Source: Oscillospiraceae bacterium
GTDB lineage: Bacteria; Bacillota; Clostridia; Oscillospirales; Ruminococcaceae
Direction of reading: 5' to 3'
Assembly: GCA_029068025.1 (NCBI GenBank)
Contig: JAIEDJ010000155.1
Coordinates: forward strand, 1 to 15,004
Length of the DNA stretch: 15,004 bases
Made by a program: the position numbers and the translations under genes. Below, piece by piece: positions 1 through 6,143 of this stretch (positions are counted from its first letter, which is position 1; every line of letters begins with the position of its first letter). The notes beneath the pieces were generated by a model that saw only the letters and a program-made list of their open reading frames with translations, was not told where the DNA came from and made no database searches.

Positions 1-120
1 AAACACAGGGTTACTGGGATAAAATACCAACAAATTCACATCCTCGTGATTGTTTGTTTTTATCCGGTTTGGATTACGCTATACTCTTGGAACGACCACA
101 CCAAACACGGCTTTTCCGGG
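1..120. other. Left-edge stretch without recognised gene
   Basis: No open frame with a plausible start or known motif is visible. A short phrase, GGGATAAAA, occurs near both ends (about 17-25 and 118-126). Too little is present to say what lies beyond the edge. Confidence 0.3.
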
Positions 121-133
121 ATAAAAAACAAAT

Positions 134-163
134 AAAGGAGAGCCATCAAAGTGGTTCTCCTTT
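134..163 (-). terminator. Intrinsic terminator of tRNA-Leu
   Basis: Twelve-base stem (AAAGGAGAACCA pairing with TGGCTCTCCTTT on the minus strand, one G-U pair) with a six-base loop. On the minus strand it is followed by a T-rich run (TTTATTTGTTTTTT). It lies just past the tRNA 3' end, so it terminates the tRNA transcript. Confidence 0.85.
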
Positions 164-171
164 GTTCGATA

Positions 172-258
172 TGGTGCGAGTGACGGGACTTGAACCCACA
201 CGTCGTTTCCAACACTAGCACCTCAAGCTAGCCTGTCTGCCTATTCCAGCACACTCGC
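172..258 (-). tRNA. tRNA-Leu (anticodon GAG)
   Basis: Reverse-strand cloverleaf. The acceptor stem GCGAGTG pairs with CACTCGC, followed by discriminator A and an encoded CCA (172-174). The anticodon arm is CTAGC, loop TTGAGGT, GCTAG, so the anticodon is GAG, which reads CUC/CUU leucine codons. A long variable arm (class II tRNA) and the T-loop GGTTCAAGTCC are present. It carries leucine to the ribosome. It has its own consensus promoter upstream and a strong terminator downstream, so it is a single-gene transcription unit. Confidence 0.95.
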
Positions 259-283
259 ATTCCTATTGTTTAACGACTTTATA

Positions 284-312
284 ATTATATCATATATCAT
301 TACATTTGTCAA
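284..312 (-). promoter_or_regulatory. Sigma-A promoter of tRNA-Leu
   Basis: On the minus strand TTGACA (307-312) is separated by exactly 17 nt from TATAAT (284-289). Both boxes are perfect consensus. Transcription would start near 277, about 20 nt before the mature tRNA 5' end at 258. Confidence 0.9.
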
Positions 313-555
313 GTGCTTTTTTAAAAAAATTTTAAGATATCTTTTTCGGCAAAAAACTTGGACTATTATACTAAAGTTGCTTATTCCACGAAAATGCCAA
401 AAAAGCGAATTATTTATTTTGCCAATTGATGTCTATTAATAAACCATTTTACAAAAAAGTATGATATTTTAATGAACTATAGTATTATAAGCCACGATTT
501 TGTGGTTTTAGTGCAATGAATTAATTTACCGAAGTTATATAATTCCCGACTTGTG
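313..555. other. AT-rich spacer without gene
   Basis: Very AT-rich spacer between the tRNA promoter and the end of the leftward NusG-domain-II gene. Only weak short hairpins are visible, for example CCAC-GTGG near 492-506. No convincing terminator for the NusG-II gene and no coding frame with a ribosome binding site were found. Confidence 0.5.
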
Positions 556-918
556 TCAGATCCGTGCGTCTACCCCTTCTCCGTTTACAACGCGTATCTC
601 CAGACGGTGAGGCAGACAGACGATCGGCACCGCGCCGCCGCTTATCGCGCCTGTTTTTACACAAACCAGATCCGGGCAGTCGGCGGCGGAGATCATCACC
701 GTGCCGTCTTTTATTGTAACAGTATTGTACCCGTTATCACATTCAATTATAAACTCGGTGTTCTCTGAAAGCGGAACGGTTTTCAGCACCTTGCCGTCCT
801 GAATGATCTCGGCGGTCGGATCTTCGCGTCCGGCATTCTTCATAACAAACCACACCGCTATCCCTGACGCCGCGATCAACAGCAGCGCGGCAAGCGCTAT
901 GATGTACTTTTTACTCAC
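556..918 (-). CDS. NusG domain II-containing membrane-anchored protein
   Basis: Product of 120 residues starting at GTG (916-918), chosen because AAAGGAG lies 6 nt upstream. An N-terminal hydrophobic helix at about residues 5-26 follows Lys-Lys and would anchor the protein with its C-terminal domain outside the cell. Residues 35-118 match the NusG domain II family (PF07009, formerly DUF1312): a beta-rich domain with the signature CPDLVCVKTG and the later IVCLPHRLEI. The conserved cysteines are intact. The family's biochemical role is unsettled. In Clostridia it is common near redox or transport genes, but here it stands alone. The start overlaps the stop of a remnant reading frame (911-997) as GTGAGTAA, so translation may be or once was coupled. 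No clear promoter is seen. Confidence 0.88.
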   Translation of the reverse strand: MSKKYIIALAALLLIAASGIAVWFVMKNAGREDPTAEIIQDGKVLKTVPLSENTEFIIECDNGYNTVTIKDGTVMISAADCPDLVCVKTGAISGGAVPIVCLPHRLEIRVVNGEGVDARI

Positions 919-1079
919 AGTTTCTCCTTTCGTTCAGATTCTGCATAAGAAATGCGGTGATCTCAGCCGTTCCCTTTTGAGCAGAATAGTTAAGCATTGG
1001 CGTATATGTTGTTGAAATACGGCAATTCTCCGGGCTCTTCCGAATTGCCTGTCTCAATAAGCTCTATCGCTTTAAACCT
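911..1079 (-). pseudogene. C-terminal remnant of an unknown gene, with frameshift
   Basis: Two adjoining minus-strand frames look like one protein tail. The first (1079 to 993) reads RFKAIELIETG...YFNNIYANA and stops at TAA (990-992). The second opens at ATG (995-997) and reads MLNYSAQKGTAEITAFLMQN... to TAA at 911-913. A single +1 shift would join them into a tail of about 57 residues. There is no start codon or ribosome binding site for the first frame, and a stop at 1080-1082 bounds it. The piece lies between the L28 terminator and the NusG-II gene and supplies that gene's ribosome binding site. I do not recognise the family. Alternatively the second frame is a 28-codon coupled leader peptide. 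Confidence 0.45.
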
Positions 1080-1097
1080 TTATATCTTTAAGATTAA

Positions 1098-1126
1098 AGA
1101 AAAAAGCGCACCGAAATCAGTGCGCT
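1098..1126 (-). terminator. Intrinsic terminator of rpmB
   Basis: On the minus strand AGCGCAC pairs with GTGCGCT across an eight-base loop, followed directly by TTTTTTC. It lies about 40 nt beyond the rpmB stop. Confidence 0.9.
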
Positions 1127-1168
1127 GTAATTTTCCGTATACGGTAAACAATTGTAACCCGGCAAAAA

Positions 1169-1357
1169 TCAGCCGGCTCTCTGTACAAGACCCGAGCGCA
1201 GGCAGCGCGAGCATACGTTTACTCTGCAGGGAGTACCGTTTACTACAGCCTTTACCTTCATAACATTCGGCTTGAAGGTTCTGTTGGAGCGTCTGTGCGA
1301 GTGGGATACCTTAATGCCGAAGGTAACGCCCTTTCCGCAAATTTCACATTTAGCCAT
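1169..1357 (-). CDS. rpmB: 50S ribosomal protein L28
   Basis: Product of 62 residues, a normal length for L28, which is a small basic protein of the large ribosomal subunit near the E site. The start is ATG at 1355-1357 (MAKCEICGKG), preceded by AGGAAG. An upstream in-frame ATG at 1381 would add eight residues that L28 does not have. Hallmarks are CEIC (Cys4, Cys7), the SHSHRRSNRTFKPN core, and Cys49/Cys52 near the end. The two Cys pairs mark the zinc-binding (C+) form. It is a single-gene unit with its own promoter (1415-1443) and terminator (1098-1126), as is usual for rpmB in Firmicutes. Confidence 0.97.
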   Translation of the reverse strand: MAKCEICGKGVTFGIKVSHSHRRSNRTFKPNVMKVKAVVNGTPCRVNVCSRCLRSGLVQRAG

Positions 1358-1414
1358 CTTACACACTTCCTTTCTATACATAAAGAAGAATTTATTATAT
1401 CAGTAACAGATAAT

Positions 1415-1443
1415 ATTATATCAGAAATCGCTCCGAAATTCAA
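1415..1443 (-). promoter_or_regulatory. Promoter of rpmB
   Basis: On the minus strand TTGAAT (1438-1443), 17 nt, TATAAT (1415-1420), with an extended TG one base before the -10. A second extended -10 (TGATATAAT at 1394-1402) lies closer to the gene but has no good -35. The expected start is about 50 nt upstream of the ATG. Confidence 0.8.
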
Positions 1444-1514
1444 GTATTTTTTTGGAAATGTCGGAATTTTGTGCAATCTGCCTGATAACGTTGGGAAATA
1501 TCCGCGGCGATTTG

Positions 1515-2516
1515 TTAAAATACTATAAACCCAACCTTCTTCTGAACCTTCTGCAAGGTCTTGCGCGAAACGCGGTACGCCTTTTCCGCACCCTTTTTCA
1601 TACAGTCCTCAATATAGCCCTTGTCTGCGGAGATGCGCTTGAACTCCGCCTGCATGGGCGCGAGCTTGTCCGCGACCGCTTCTCCGACCGCTGTCTTGAA
1701 ATCGCCGTAGCCCTTTCCCTTGAACTCTGCCTCGATCTCCTCAAATGTCTTGCCCGTTACCGCACCGTATATCGACATCAGATTTATAATGCCGTCCTTG
1801 CCCTCGCGCGCGCATACCTCAGCCTCACTGTCGGTGACAGCACGCTTGAACTTTTTCAGAATCGTGTCCTTATCGTCGAGAACCCATACGGACGCGTTCG
1901 GATTCTCGTCGGACTTGGACATCTTCTTTGCCGGCTCCTGAAGGCTCATCACCTTCGCGGTCGCCTTGGTAACATAGCCCTCAGGCATGGTGAACACGTC
2001 GCCGTAGATACCGTTGAACCGCTGAACGATGTTCCGGGCAAGCTCTAAATGCTGAAGCTGATCCTGCCCGACGGGAACCAGATCCGCCTGATACAGCAGG
2101 ATATCCGCCGCCATCAGTACGGGATACGTAAACAGACCCGCGTTGATGTTCTCGGGGTGCTTCTGCGACTTGTCCTTGAACTGAGTCATACGCGACAGCT
2201 CTCCGAACTGCGTATAGCATGAGAGTATCCACGCAAGCTCCGAGTGGTGCGGATTGTGTCCCTGGACGAACAGCGTCGATCTTTCGGGATCCAGCCCCAT
2301 CGCGATAAGCAGCGCGTAGCTTTCCTTGATCTGCGCGCGGAGCTTGGCGGGATCCTGACGCACTGTGATCGAGTGCAGATCTGCGATACCGTATGTGCAG
2401 TCGAACTCGTCCTGCATTTTCAGCCAATTGCACATCGCGCCGAGGTAGTTGCCCAGATGCGGCGTGTTGGTGGGCTGAATTAGACTTAATATCTTCTTTT
2501 TCTGTTCCTGTTCCAT
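1515..2516 (-). CDS. trpS: Tryptophanyl-tRNA synthetase
   Basis: Product of 333 residues, the usual length for bacterial TrpRS, a cytoplasmic dimer that charges tRNA-Trp with tryptophan using ATP. It is a class I Rossmann enzyme. The HIGH-type motif is at residues 18-24 (TPHLGNY), in the context IQPTNTPHLGNYLGA. The family block LMAADILLYQADLVPVGQDQ is at about 134-153, and the catalytic loop KMSKS at 198-202. The start ATG follows GGGGAG. Its 5' end is only 26 nt from the stop of the upstream SUKH gene, and no promoter is visible in that gap, so it may be read through from the SUKH genes or from a promoter hidden inside them. No T-box leader is visible directly upstream. No clear intrinsic terminator follows; the gene runs towards the rpmB promoter. 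Confidence 0.97.
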   Translation of the reverse strand: MEQEQKKKILSLIQPTNTPHLGNYLGAMCNWLKMQDEFDCTYGIADLHSITVRQDPAKLRAQIKESYALLIAMGLDPERSTLFVQGHNPHHSELAWILSCYTQFGELSRMTQFKDKSQKHPENINAGLFTYPVLMAADILLYQADLVPVGQDQLQHLELARNIVQRFNGIYGDVFTMPEGYVTKATAKVMSLQEPAKKMSKSDENPNASVWVLDDKDTILKKFKRAVTDSEAEVCAREGKDGIINLMSIYGAVTGKTFEEIEAEFKGKGYGDFKTAVGEAVADKLAPMQAEFKRISADKGYIEDCMKKGAEKAYRVSRKTLQKVQKKVGFIVF

Positions 2517-2542
2517 TTTTTATCTCCCCATAATTTAGATAT

Positions 2543-3193
2543 TCAGATTTTTGTCCAAAGCTCGATCTGTTCTTTGAGCCAAGCCGTGTCGGAAATTTTA
2601 TTGAGCCAACAGCCGTAAAATTCATCAAAGCTGTCCGCAAGAAGGATGTAATATCCCATGTTGTCGGTATCGAATACACATCCTTTGTATTTTCCCGTGA
2701 CCGCTAAGCCATATTCAAATTGACAGCCCCGCGATCCCAGGCCAAGGAATCCTTGTGTCTCCCGGGAACCGGTTCCGGTGGTGTAACGATCCGCCACAGG
2801 CTCATAAACGAAGTACTTTTCGGGGTTGTTTTTGACAGCCTCGTCGTTAAAAGGAAAGTCATTCGCATATCTTGACTCCGAAAGAAGCTTTATATCGAAC
2901 GGAAGCCCCAGATTATACCGTTTCTTCTCGTACCCAGAACCGTTTTTCGTTATATATTCCCGAAAGGAATACAGACCGTAGTTTTCGCAGGCACCGCCGT
3001 CTCCGATCTCCGTAATAAACCGAAAATAATCCTCCGGCAACATAAAACCGTATTTTTCCTCGGCGTTTCTTACAAAATCGGCCGCGATAGGATCATTGAG
3101 GCGGTATTTATGAGTTGACGCGCCGGATATTTTAAGATCTTTGTCAATCGCGGCTGCTGCTTCGAGGATCATTAAAACTTGATCTCTTTTCAT
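2543..3193 (-). CDS. SMI1/KNR4 (SUKH) family protein, copy B
   Basis: Product of 216 residues starting at ATG after AAAGG (spacing about 10). It is a SUKH-superfamily fold: basic N-terminal helix, then YRLNDPI (about 31-37) and EEKYGFMLPEDYFRFITEIGDGG (about 45-67), then GLYSF, and a C-terminal block with GCQFEYGLAVTG, VFDTDN and LLADSFDEFY..WLN. In bacteria many SUKH proteins are immunity proteins against polymorphic or contact-dependent toxins; others are of unknown role. No toxin gene is in this window. It is a close paralogue of the next gene (3242-3877), with similarity along the whole length and into the bases just upstream of the start, so it arose by tandem duplication. It is probably cytoplasmic, with no signal or membrane segment. 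Confidence 0.85.
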   Translation of the reverse strand: MKRDQVLMILEAAAAIDKDLKISGASTHKYRLNDPIAADFVRNAEEKYGFMLPEDYFRFITEIGDGGACENYGLYSFREYITKNGSGYEKKRYNLGLPFDIKLLSESRYANDFPFNDEAVKNNPEKYFVYEPVADRYTTGTGSRETQGFLGLGSRGCQFEYGLAVTGKYKGCVFDTDNMGYYILLADSFDEFYGCWLNKISDTAWLKEQIELWTKI

Positions 3194-3241
3194 GATTTAA
3201 AAGCCTTTCGCCTTTCGTAATGATCAGAAATTTTGATTTGT

Positions 3242-3877
3242 TTAATGCCTCGTCCAGAAATCAATCTGCCGCTTAAGCCAATCAACATCGGAAATTTTAT
3301 TCAGCCAATTGCAGTAAAATTCCTCGAAGCTGTCCGCGAGCAAGGTGAATGTACCCTCGTTATCGGTATCGAAAACACGTCCTTTATGTTCGCCCGAGAT
3401 CACCAATCCATAATCATACTGACATCCGCGCGTTCCCAGAACAAAATAGCCGTTGATAAACCCGTCATGATCATCATCACAAAAGCGAGGATCGAAAAAG
3501 CATTTTTCGCGGTTGTTATCGAAATATTTCGGATCGAGACACGAGTACTCTTTGTCTTCATCGGACATCGGTCTTATATCAAAGGGAAGCTTCAGACATT
3601 GCCGTTCTTTCTCATAACCCGGGTTATCCTTCATTATATACTCCTTAAAGGAATACAGCCCGTAGTCCTCGCCCGCGCCGCCGTCTCCGATCTCTGTAAT
3701 AAACCGAAAATAATCCTCTGACAGCGTAAAACCGTATTTTTCCTCGGCGCTTCTCACAAAATCGACCGGTATAGGATCGTTCAGGCGGTACTTGTGCTTT
3801 GCCGCGCCGAACACATTAAAATTCTTATCGATCCCGGCTGCCGTTTCGAGGATCTTTAAAACCTCGTTTTTGTTCAT
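3242..3877 (-). CDS. SMI1/KNR4 (SUKH) family protein, copy A
   Basis: Product of 211 residues, paralogue of the gene at 2543-3193 and 48 nt upstream of it. It shares YRLNDPI, EEKYGF, EDYFRFITEIGDGG, GLYSF, GCQYDYGLVISG, FDTDN and LLADSFEEFY..WLNKISD. The two copies differ most in a central acidic stretch (about 104-140 here, DEDKEY...DPRFCDDDHDG), the region where immunity proteins usually vary. The start ATG has no good Shine-Dalgarno. Where copy B reads GAAAGGCTTTTAAATC before its ATG, this copy reads GAATTGCTTTTAGATC. The GAATTG belongs to an arm of the repeat element immediately upstream (3887-4028), suggesting the element displaced the original site. The gene may be poorly translated or depend on read-through from the aminotransferase. 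Confidence 0.85.
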   Translation of the reverse strand: MNKNEVLKILETAAGIDKNFNVFGAAKHKYRLNDPIPVDFVRSAEEKYGFTLSEDYFRFITEIGDGGAGEDYGLYSFKEYIMKDNPGYEKERQCLKLPFDIRPMSDEDKEYSCLDPKYFDNNREKCFFDPRFCDDDHDGFINGYFVLGTRGCQYDYGLVISGEHKGRVFDTDNEGTFTLLADSFEEFYCNWLNKISDVDWLKRQIDFWTRH

Positions 3878-3886
3878 GATCTAAAA

Positions 3887-4028
3887 GCAATTCGCGAAAG
3901 ATTTTAAAGCAATTCGCGAACCGCAAAAAACTCCGTTCGCTTCGCTCACTCCGTTTTTGCTAGCGGGTTCCGAAATGCTCACTTCGCTGTCGCTCCGTTG
4001 CGCTTTCGGAACCCCTTTCGCGAATTGC
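3887..4028. repeat. Dispersed structured element R0
   Basis: A perfect 12-bp inverted repeat, GCAATTCGCGAA (3909-3920) with TTCGCGAATTGC (4017-4028), encloses two hairpins. One has arms GCAAAAA / TTTTTGC (about 3923-3960). The other has arms GGGTTCCGAAA / TTTCGGAACCC with a CTCCG/CTTCGC-rich loop. The left arm is duplicated at 3887-3898, directly against the SUKH start. The layout, an outer stem with two inner hairpins, matches elements R1 and R4 even though the bases differ. Confidence 0.75.
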
Positions 4029-4049
4029 GTTCCCTTTCATAATTTGTAT

Positions 4050-5237
4050 TCACTTAAAGAACTCATGCGCACACTTGCCGAGGATCTCCGTTCCCTTGTC
4101 AAGCTGCTCATCGGTCGGTGTGGAGTAATTCAGCCTGAACGAGTGCGACACGGCGCTTTCGTCCGCCAAAAACGCGTTTCCGGGGACTACCGCTACCTTA
4201 TTCTGAACCGCTTGACGGCAGAATTCGTTCATATCGAACCGCTCCGGGATAGTCGCCCAGATAAACAAGCCGCCCTCGGGATTCGAGTACGTTATAAAAT
4301 CGGGCATTGATGCGTGCAGACCGTCCAGCATACGCTTACACTTGTTCCGATAAACTCCGCGCAGCTTTTCAAGATGAGCGGAAAAATCGACCGTAGTCAC
4401 AAAGCGGTAAGCGAGCATCTGCGCCCAGATATTGGTATGCACGGTGCTGGTCTGAAGTCCTACAACAGCCTTTGCGATGATCTCGCTGTCCCCGCAGAGA
4501 TATCCCACTCTCAGACCCGGGGCAAGTACCTTTGAGAACGTCCCCGCGTACAGCACTATGCCGCTCTTGTCAAGCTCCTTGTAATTTGACACGGACTCTC
4601 CCGCAAAACGCAGGTCGCCATAAGGGTTGTCCTCAAGAATATAAACCGAATACTTTTTCGCAAGCTCCAGCACAGTCTTTCTGCGCTCAAGCGATGTAGT
4701 GGTACCTGTAGGATTCCGGAAATTCGGGATCGTGTAAATAAACTTCACATTCGGCTCCGCTTCAAGAACCGCTTCGAGCTTTTCCGGAAGAAATCCGTCG
4801 TCATCCGTCGGAACTCCGACAAGCCGCACGCCGTAGCTTCTGAACGCGTTCAGCGAACCCACAAAGCTCGGATCCTCGCACAATATGACATCGCCCTCGT
4901 TGCAGAGTATCTTCGCGGTGGTCTCGATCGCCTGCTGAGCGCCGGCCGTCACTATAACGCTGTCGCCATCCGCGAACATTCCCTTGCCGCGCAGATCGTT
5001 TTCAAGCCACTTGCGCAGCGGCATATATCCCTCCGTCACGGAGTACTGCAACGCGCCGATCGGCTCTTTGTCAAATATCTCAGCCGACAGCTTCGCTATC
5101 ATCTCCACCGGGAAAGTTTCGGGCGCGGGATTACCCGCCGCGAAGCTGATAACCTCAGGGTCTGATGTGAACTTCAATATCTCTCGTATCGCCGAAGGCG
5201 CGACTCCCGATACCTTATCAGAAAATGGTTTGAGCAT
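4050..5237 (-). CDS. PLP-dependent class I/II aminotransferase (AAT-I fold, LysN/ARO8-like)
   Basis: Product of 395 residues, normal for a fold-type I aminotransferase. It follows a near-perfect AAGGAGG site 5 nt before the ATG. Motifs in order are SFAAGNPAPETFP (about 31-43), QYSVTEGYMPLR (substrate/PLP region), TAGAQQAIE (about 97-105), PNFRNPTG (about 171-178), LEDNPYGDLRF (Asp203 and Tyr206, which contact the PLP ring), GTFSKVLAPGLRVGY with the Schiff-base lysine Lys236, and FRLNYS near the C-terminus (arginine binding the substrate carboxylate). This subgroup, close to 2-aminoadipate/aromatic transaminases and MocR C-terminal domains, transfers amino groups between broad amino acids and 2-oxoglutarate. 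The exact substrate cannot be told from sequence. It has no fused GntR domain. A consensus promoter at 5742-5770 implies a leader of about 500 nt filled with repeats R1 and R2. Confidence 0.93.
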   Translation of the reverse strand: MLKPFSDKVSGVAPSAIREILKFTSDPEVISFAAGNPAPETFPVEMIAKLSAEIFDKEPIGALQYSVTEGYMPLRKWLENDLRGKGMFADGDSVIVTAGAQQAIETTAKILCNEGDVILCEDPSFVGSLNAFRSYGVRLVGVPTDDDGFLPEKLEAVLEAEPNVKFIYTIPNFRNPTGTTTSLERRKTVLELAKKYSVYILEDNPYGDLRFAGESVSNYKELDKSGIVLYAGTFSKVLAPGLRVGYLCGDSEIIAKAVVGLQTSTVHTNIWAQMLAYRFVTTVDFSAHLEKLRGVYRNKCKRMLDGLHASMPDFITYSNPEGGLFIWATIPERFDMNEFCRQAVQNKVAVVPGNAFLADESAVSHSFRLNYSTPTDEQLDKGTEILGKCAHEFFK

Positions 5238-5257
5238 ATGTCCTCCTTATTTAAAAA

Positions 5258-5370
5258 GAATTCCAAAATTCTCAATTGACTGCACACTCCGCTCCGCGCT
5301 TCGCGCTACGCTGCGTTTAGCAGCCAATTGAGAACCGGTCGAAATTAAAATTTCGACCTTTTTGAAATTC
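5258..5370 (-). repeat. Dispersed structured element R1 in the aminotransferase leader
   Basis: Outer arms GAATTCCAAAA (5258-5268) and TTTTTGAAATTC (5359-5370). Inside are a 15-bp stem (5269-5283 with 5320-5334, one G-U on the RNA), whose apex carries GCGC-TTC-GCGC, and a second hairpin GGTCGAAATT / AATTTCGACC (5337-5358) followed on the plus strand by TTTTT. It ends about 10 nt from the AAGGAGG of the aminotransferase. It is closely related to R4 at 10078-10180. Confidence 0.8.
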
Positions 5371-5384
5371 ACTGCTCTTTATAA

Positions 5385-5499
5385 CATCGTTCTTGACGCA
5401 AGTGCATTTACTGCGTGTTTATAATGTTGCTCTTGGCATCTACGCCAAGATCCGCATACCAAACCCGAGCACAAGCGCCCAAGCCGAGATCAACAGTTT
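5385..5499. repeat. Paired 54-bp unit (inverted copy then direct copy)
   Basis: 5385-5447 is a reverse-orientation copy and 5444-5496 a forward copy of a unit whose core is GCCAAGATC...CCGAGCACAAGCGCCC..GCCGAGATCAACA. They meet at TCTTGGC-ATCTAC-GCCAAGA, a perfect 7-bp hairpin. Other copies are at 5644-5699 and 9042-9095, with an inverted relative at about 10196-10250. Confidence 0.7.
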
Positions 5500-5511
5500 A
5501 AACGCGCAGGA

Positions 5512-5605
5512 GAAATTTCAAAAAGCAGTCCCGCACGGCGGAGCGCAGCGCAGCCGAGTGGGGCTGGCTAGCTCAGTGCGAAGCACTGAGCGGTTTTGAA
5601 ATTTC
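5512..5605. repeat. Dispersed structured element R2
   Basis: Terminal inverted repeats GAAATTTCAAAAAGC (5512-5526) and GCGGTTTTGAAATTTC (5590-5605). Near the right end is a perfect 9-bp hairpin, GCTCAGTGC-GAA-GCACTGAGC (5571-5591). Flanks GCGCAGGA on the left and TTTTAAATCAACAGCCCCTCGTC on the right recur at R5 in opposite orientation. It lies in the leader of the aminotransferase. Confidence 0.8.
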
Positions 5606-5643
5606 TTTTAAATCAACAGCCCCTCGTCAACATTATAAAACCG

Positions 5644-5699
5644 ACCAAGATCAACATACCAAAATCCGAGCACAAGCACTTGAGCCAAGATCAACATTA
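5644..5699 (+). repeat. 54-bp unit, second direct copy
   Basis: Reads CCAAGATCAACATACC, then CCGAGCACAAGCACTTGAGCC, then AAGATCAACATTAT. It matches the units at 5444-5496 and 9042-9095 in sequence and spacing. Confidence 0.7.
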
Positions 5700-5741
5700 T
5701 AAAAATCCAAATGTTATTTTACTGCTTGATCTACATTATTT

Positions 5742-5770
5742 ATTATACAACACGCACATAATAATGTCAA
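5742..5770 (-). promoter_or_regulatory. Leftward consensus promoter for the aminotransferase
   Basis: On the minus strand TTGACA (5765-5770), exactly 17 nt, TATAAT (5742-5747). Start near 5735, so the leader to the aminotransferase ATG is about 500 nt and contains R2, the 54-bp units and R1. It is divergent from the sigma-factor promoter 44 bp away. Confidence 0.85.
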
Positions 5771-5813
5771 GCGTTTTTTTGACAAACTGACAGACATTAA
5801 AATTTAGAAACAT

Positions 5814-5842
5814 TTGACAAATTCGTCGAAATATGCTATAAT
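5814..5842 (+). promoter_or_regulatory. Rightward consensus promoter for the ECF sigma operon
   Basis: TTGACA (5814-5819), 17 nt, TATAAT (5837-5842), preceded by an extended TGC. A perfect sigma-A promoter rather than an ECF type. The expected start is about 5849, giving a leader of about 295 nt. Confidence 0.88.
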
Positions 5843-5848
5843 AAAAAC

Positions 5849-6143
5849 AGTGTTTTGCCGTTTGGCATTTTATCCCAAAAATCGTTTTGCTGATGATATC
5901 GGCTGCGGCGTAACAAGGTATAGATCCCTTTGTCCATTAATATACAAGCCCTTGCGTATAAAATTTCCGAGATACGCAAAATTTCTTGAAACTTTTTTGT
6001 AATATTTGCTGACTACGGTTGTGCAGGGGCTTTGAGCGGTTCGCGCGGTTCTTTCAGTGGACGCTTCTTTGAGGAGCGGTTCTCATGTTCTGAGGGAACG
6101 CTTTGACGGCGCGGATCGGCTTATAAAGCGAGGTGAAACTGCG
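5849..6143 (+). promoter_or_regulatory. Long structured leader with a two-codon reading frame
   Basis: The leader has TGCC-GTTT-GGCA followed by TTTTAT (5856-5872), a weak terminator-like hairpin. It also has an 8-bp stem TTGCGTAT / ATACGCAA (5952-5979). At 6071-6093 GAGGAG is followed 8 nt later by ATG TTC TGA (M-F-stop), and the GAG of the binding site can pair with CTC just before the ATG. A role in controlling the sigma factor is plausible but unproven. Confidence 0.5.

Noticed and set aside
172..258. tRNA-Leu as attachment site of an integrated element
   Set aside because: No integrase gene and no repeated copy of the tRNA 3' end in the window.
1358..1381. Upstream ATG for L28
   Set aside because: It would add eight residues absent from the L28 family; AGGAAG fits the ATG at 1357.
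1981..2679. Long minus-strand frame across trpS
   Set aside because: Shadow of the trpS and SUKH coding region in another frame, with low-plausibility composition.
5238..5741. Riboswitch in the aminotransferase leader
   Set aside because: The structured parts are the same dispersed repeats found at other genes and gene ends; no known aptamer motif is visible.
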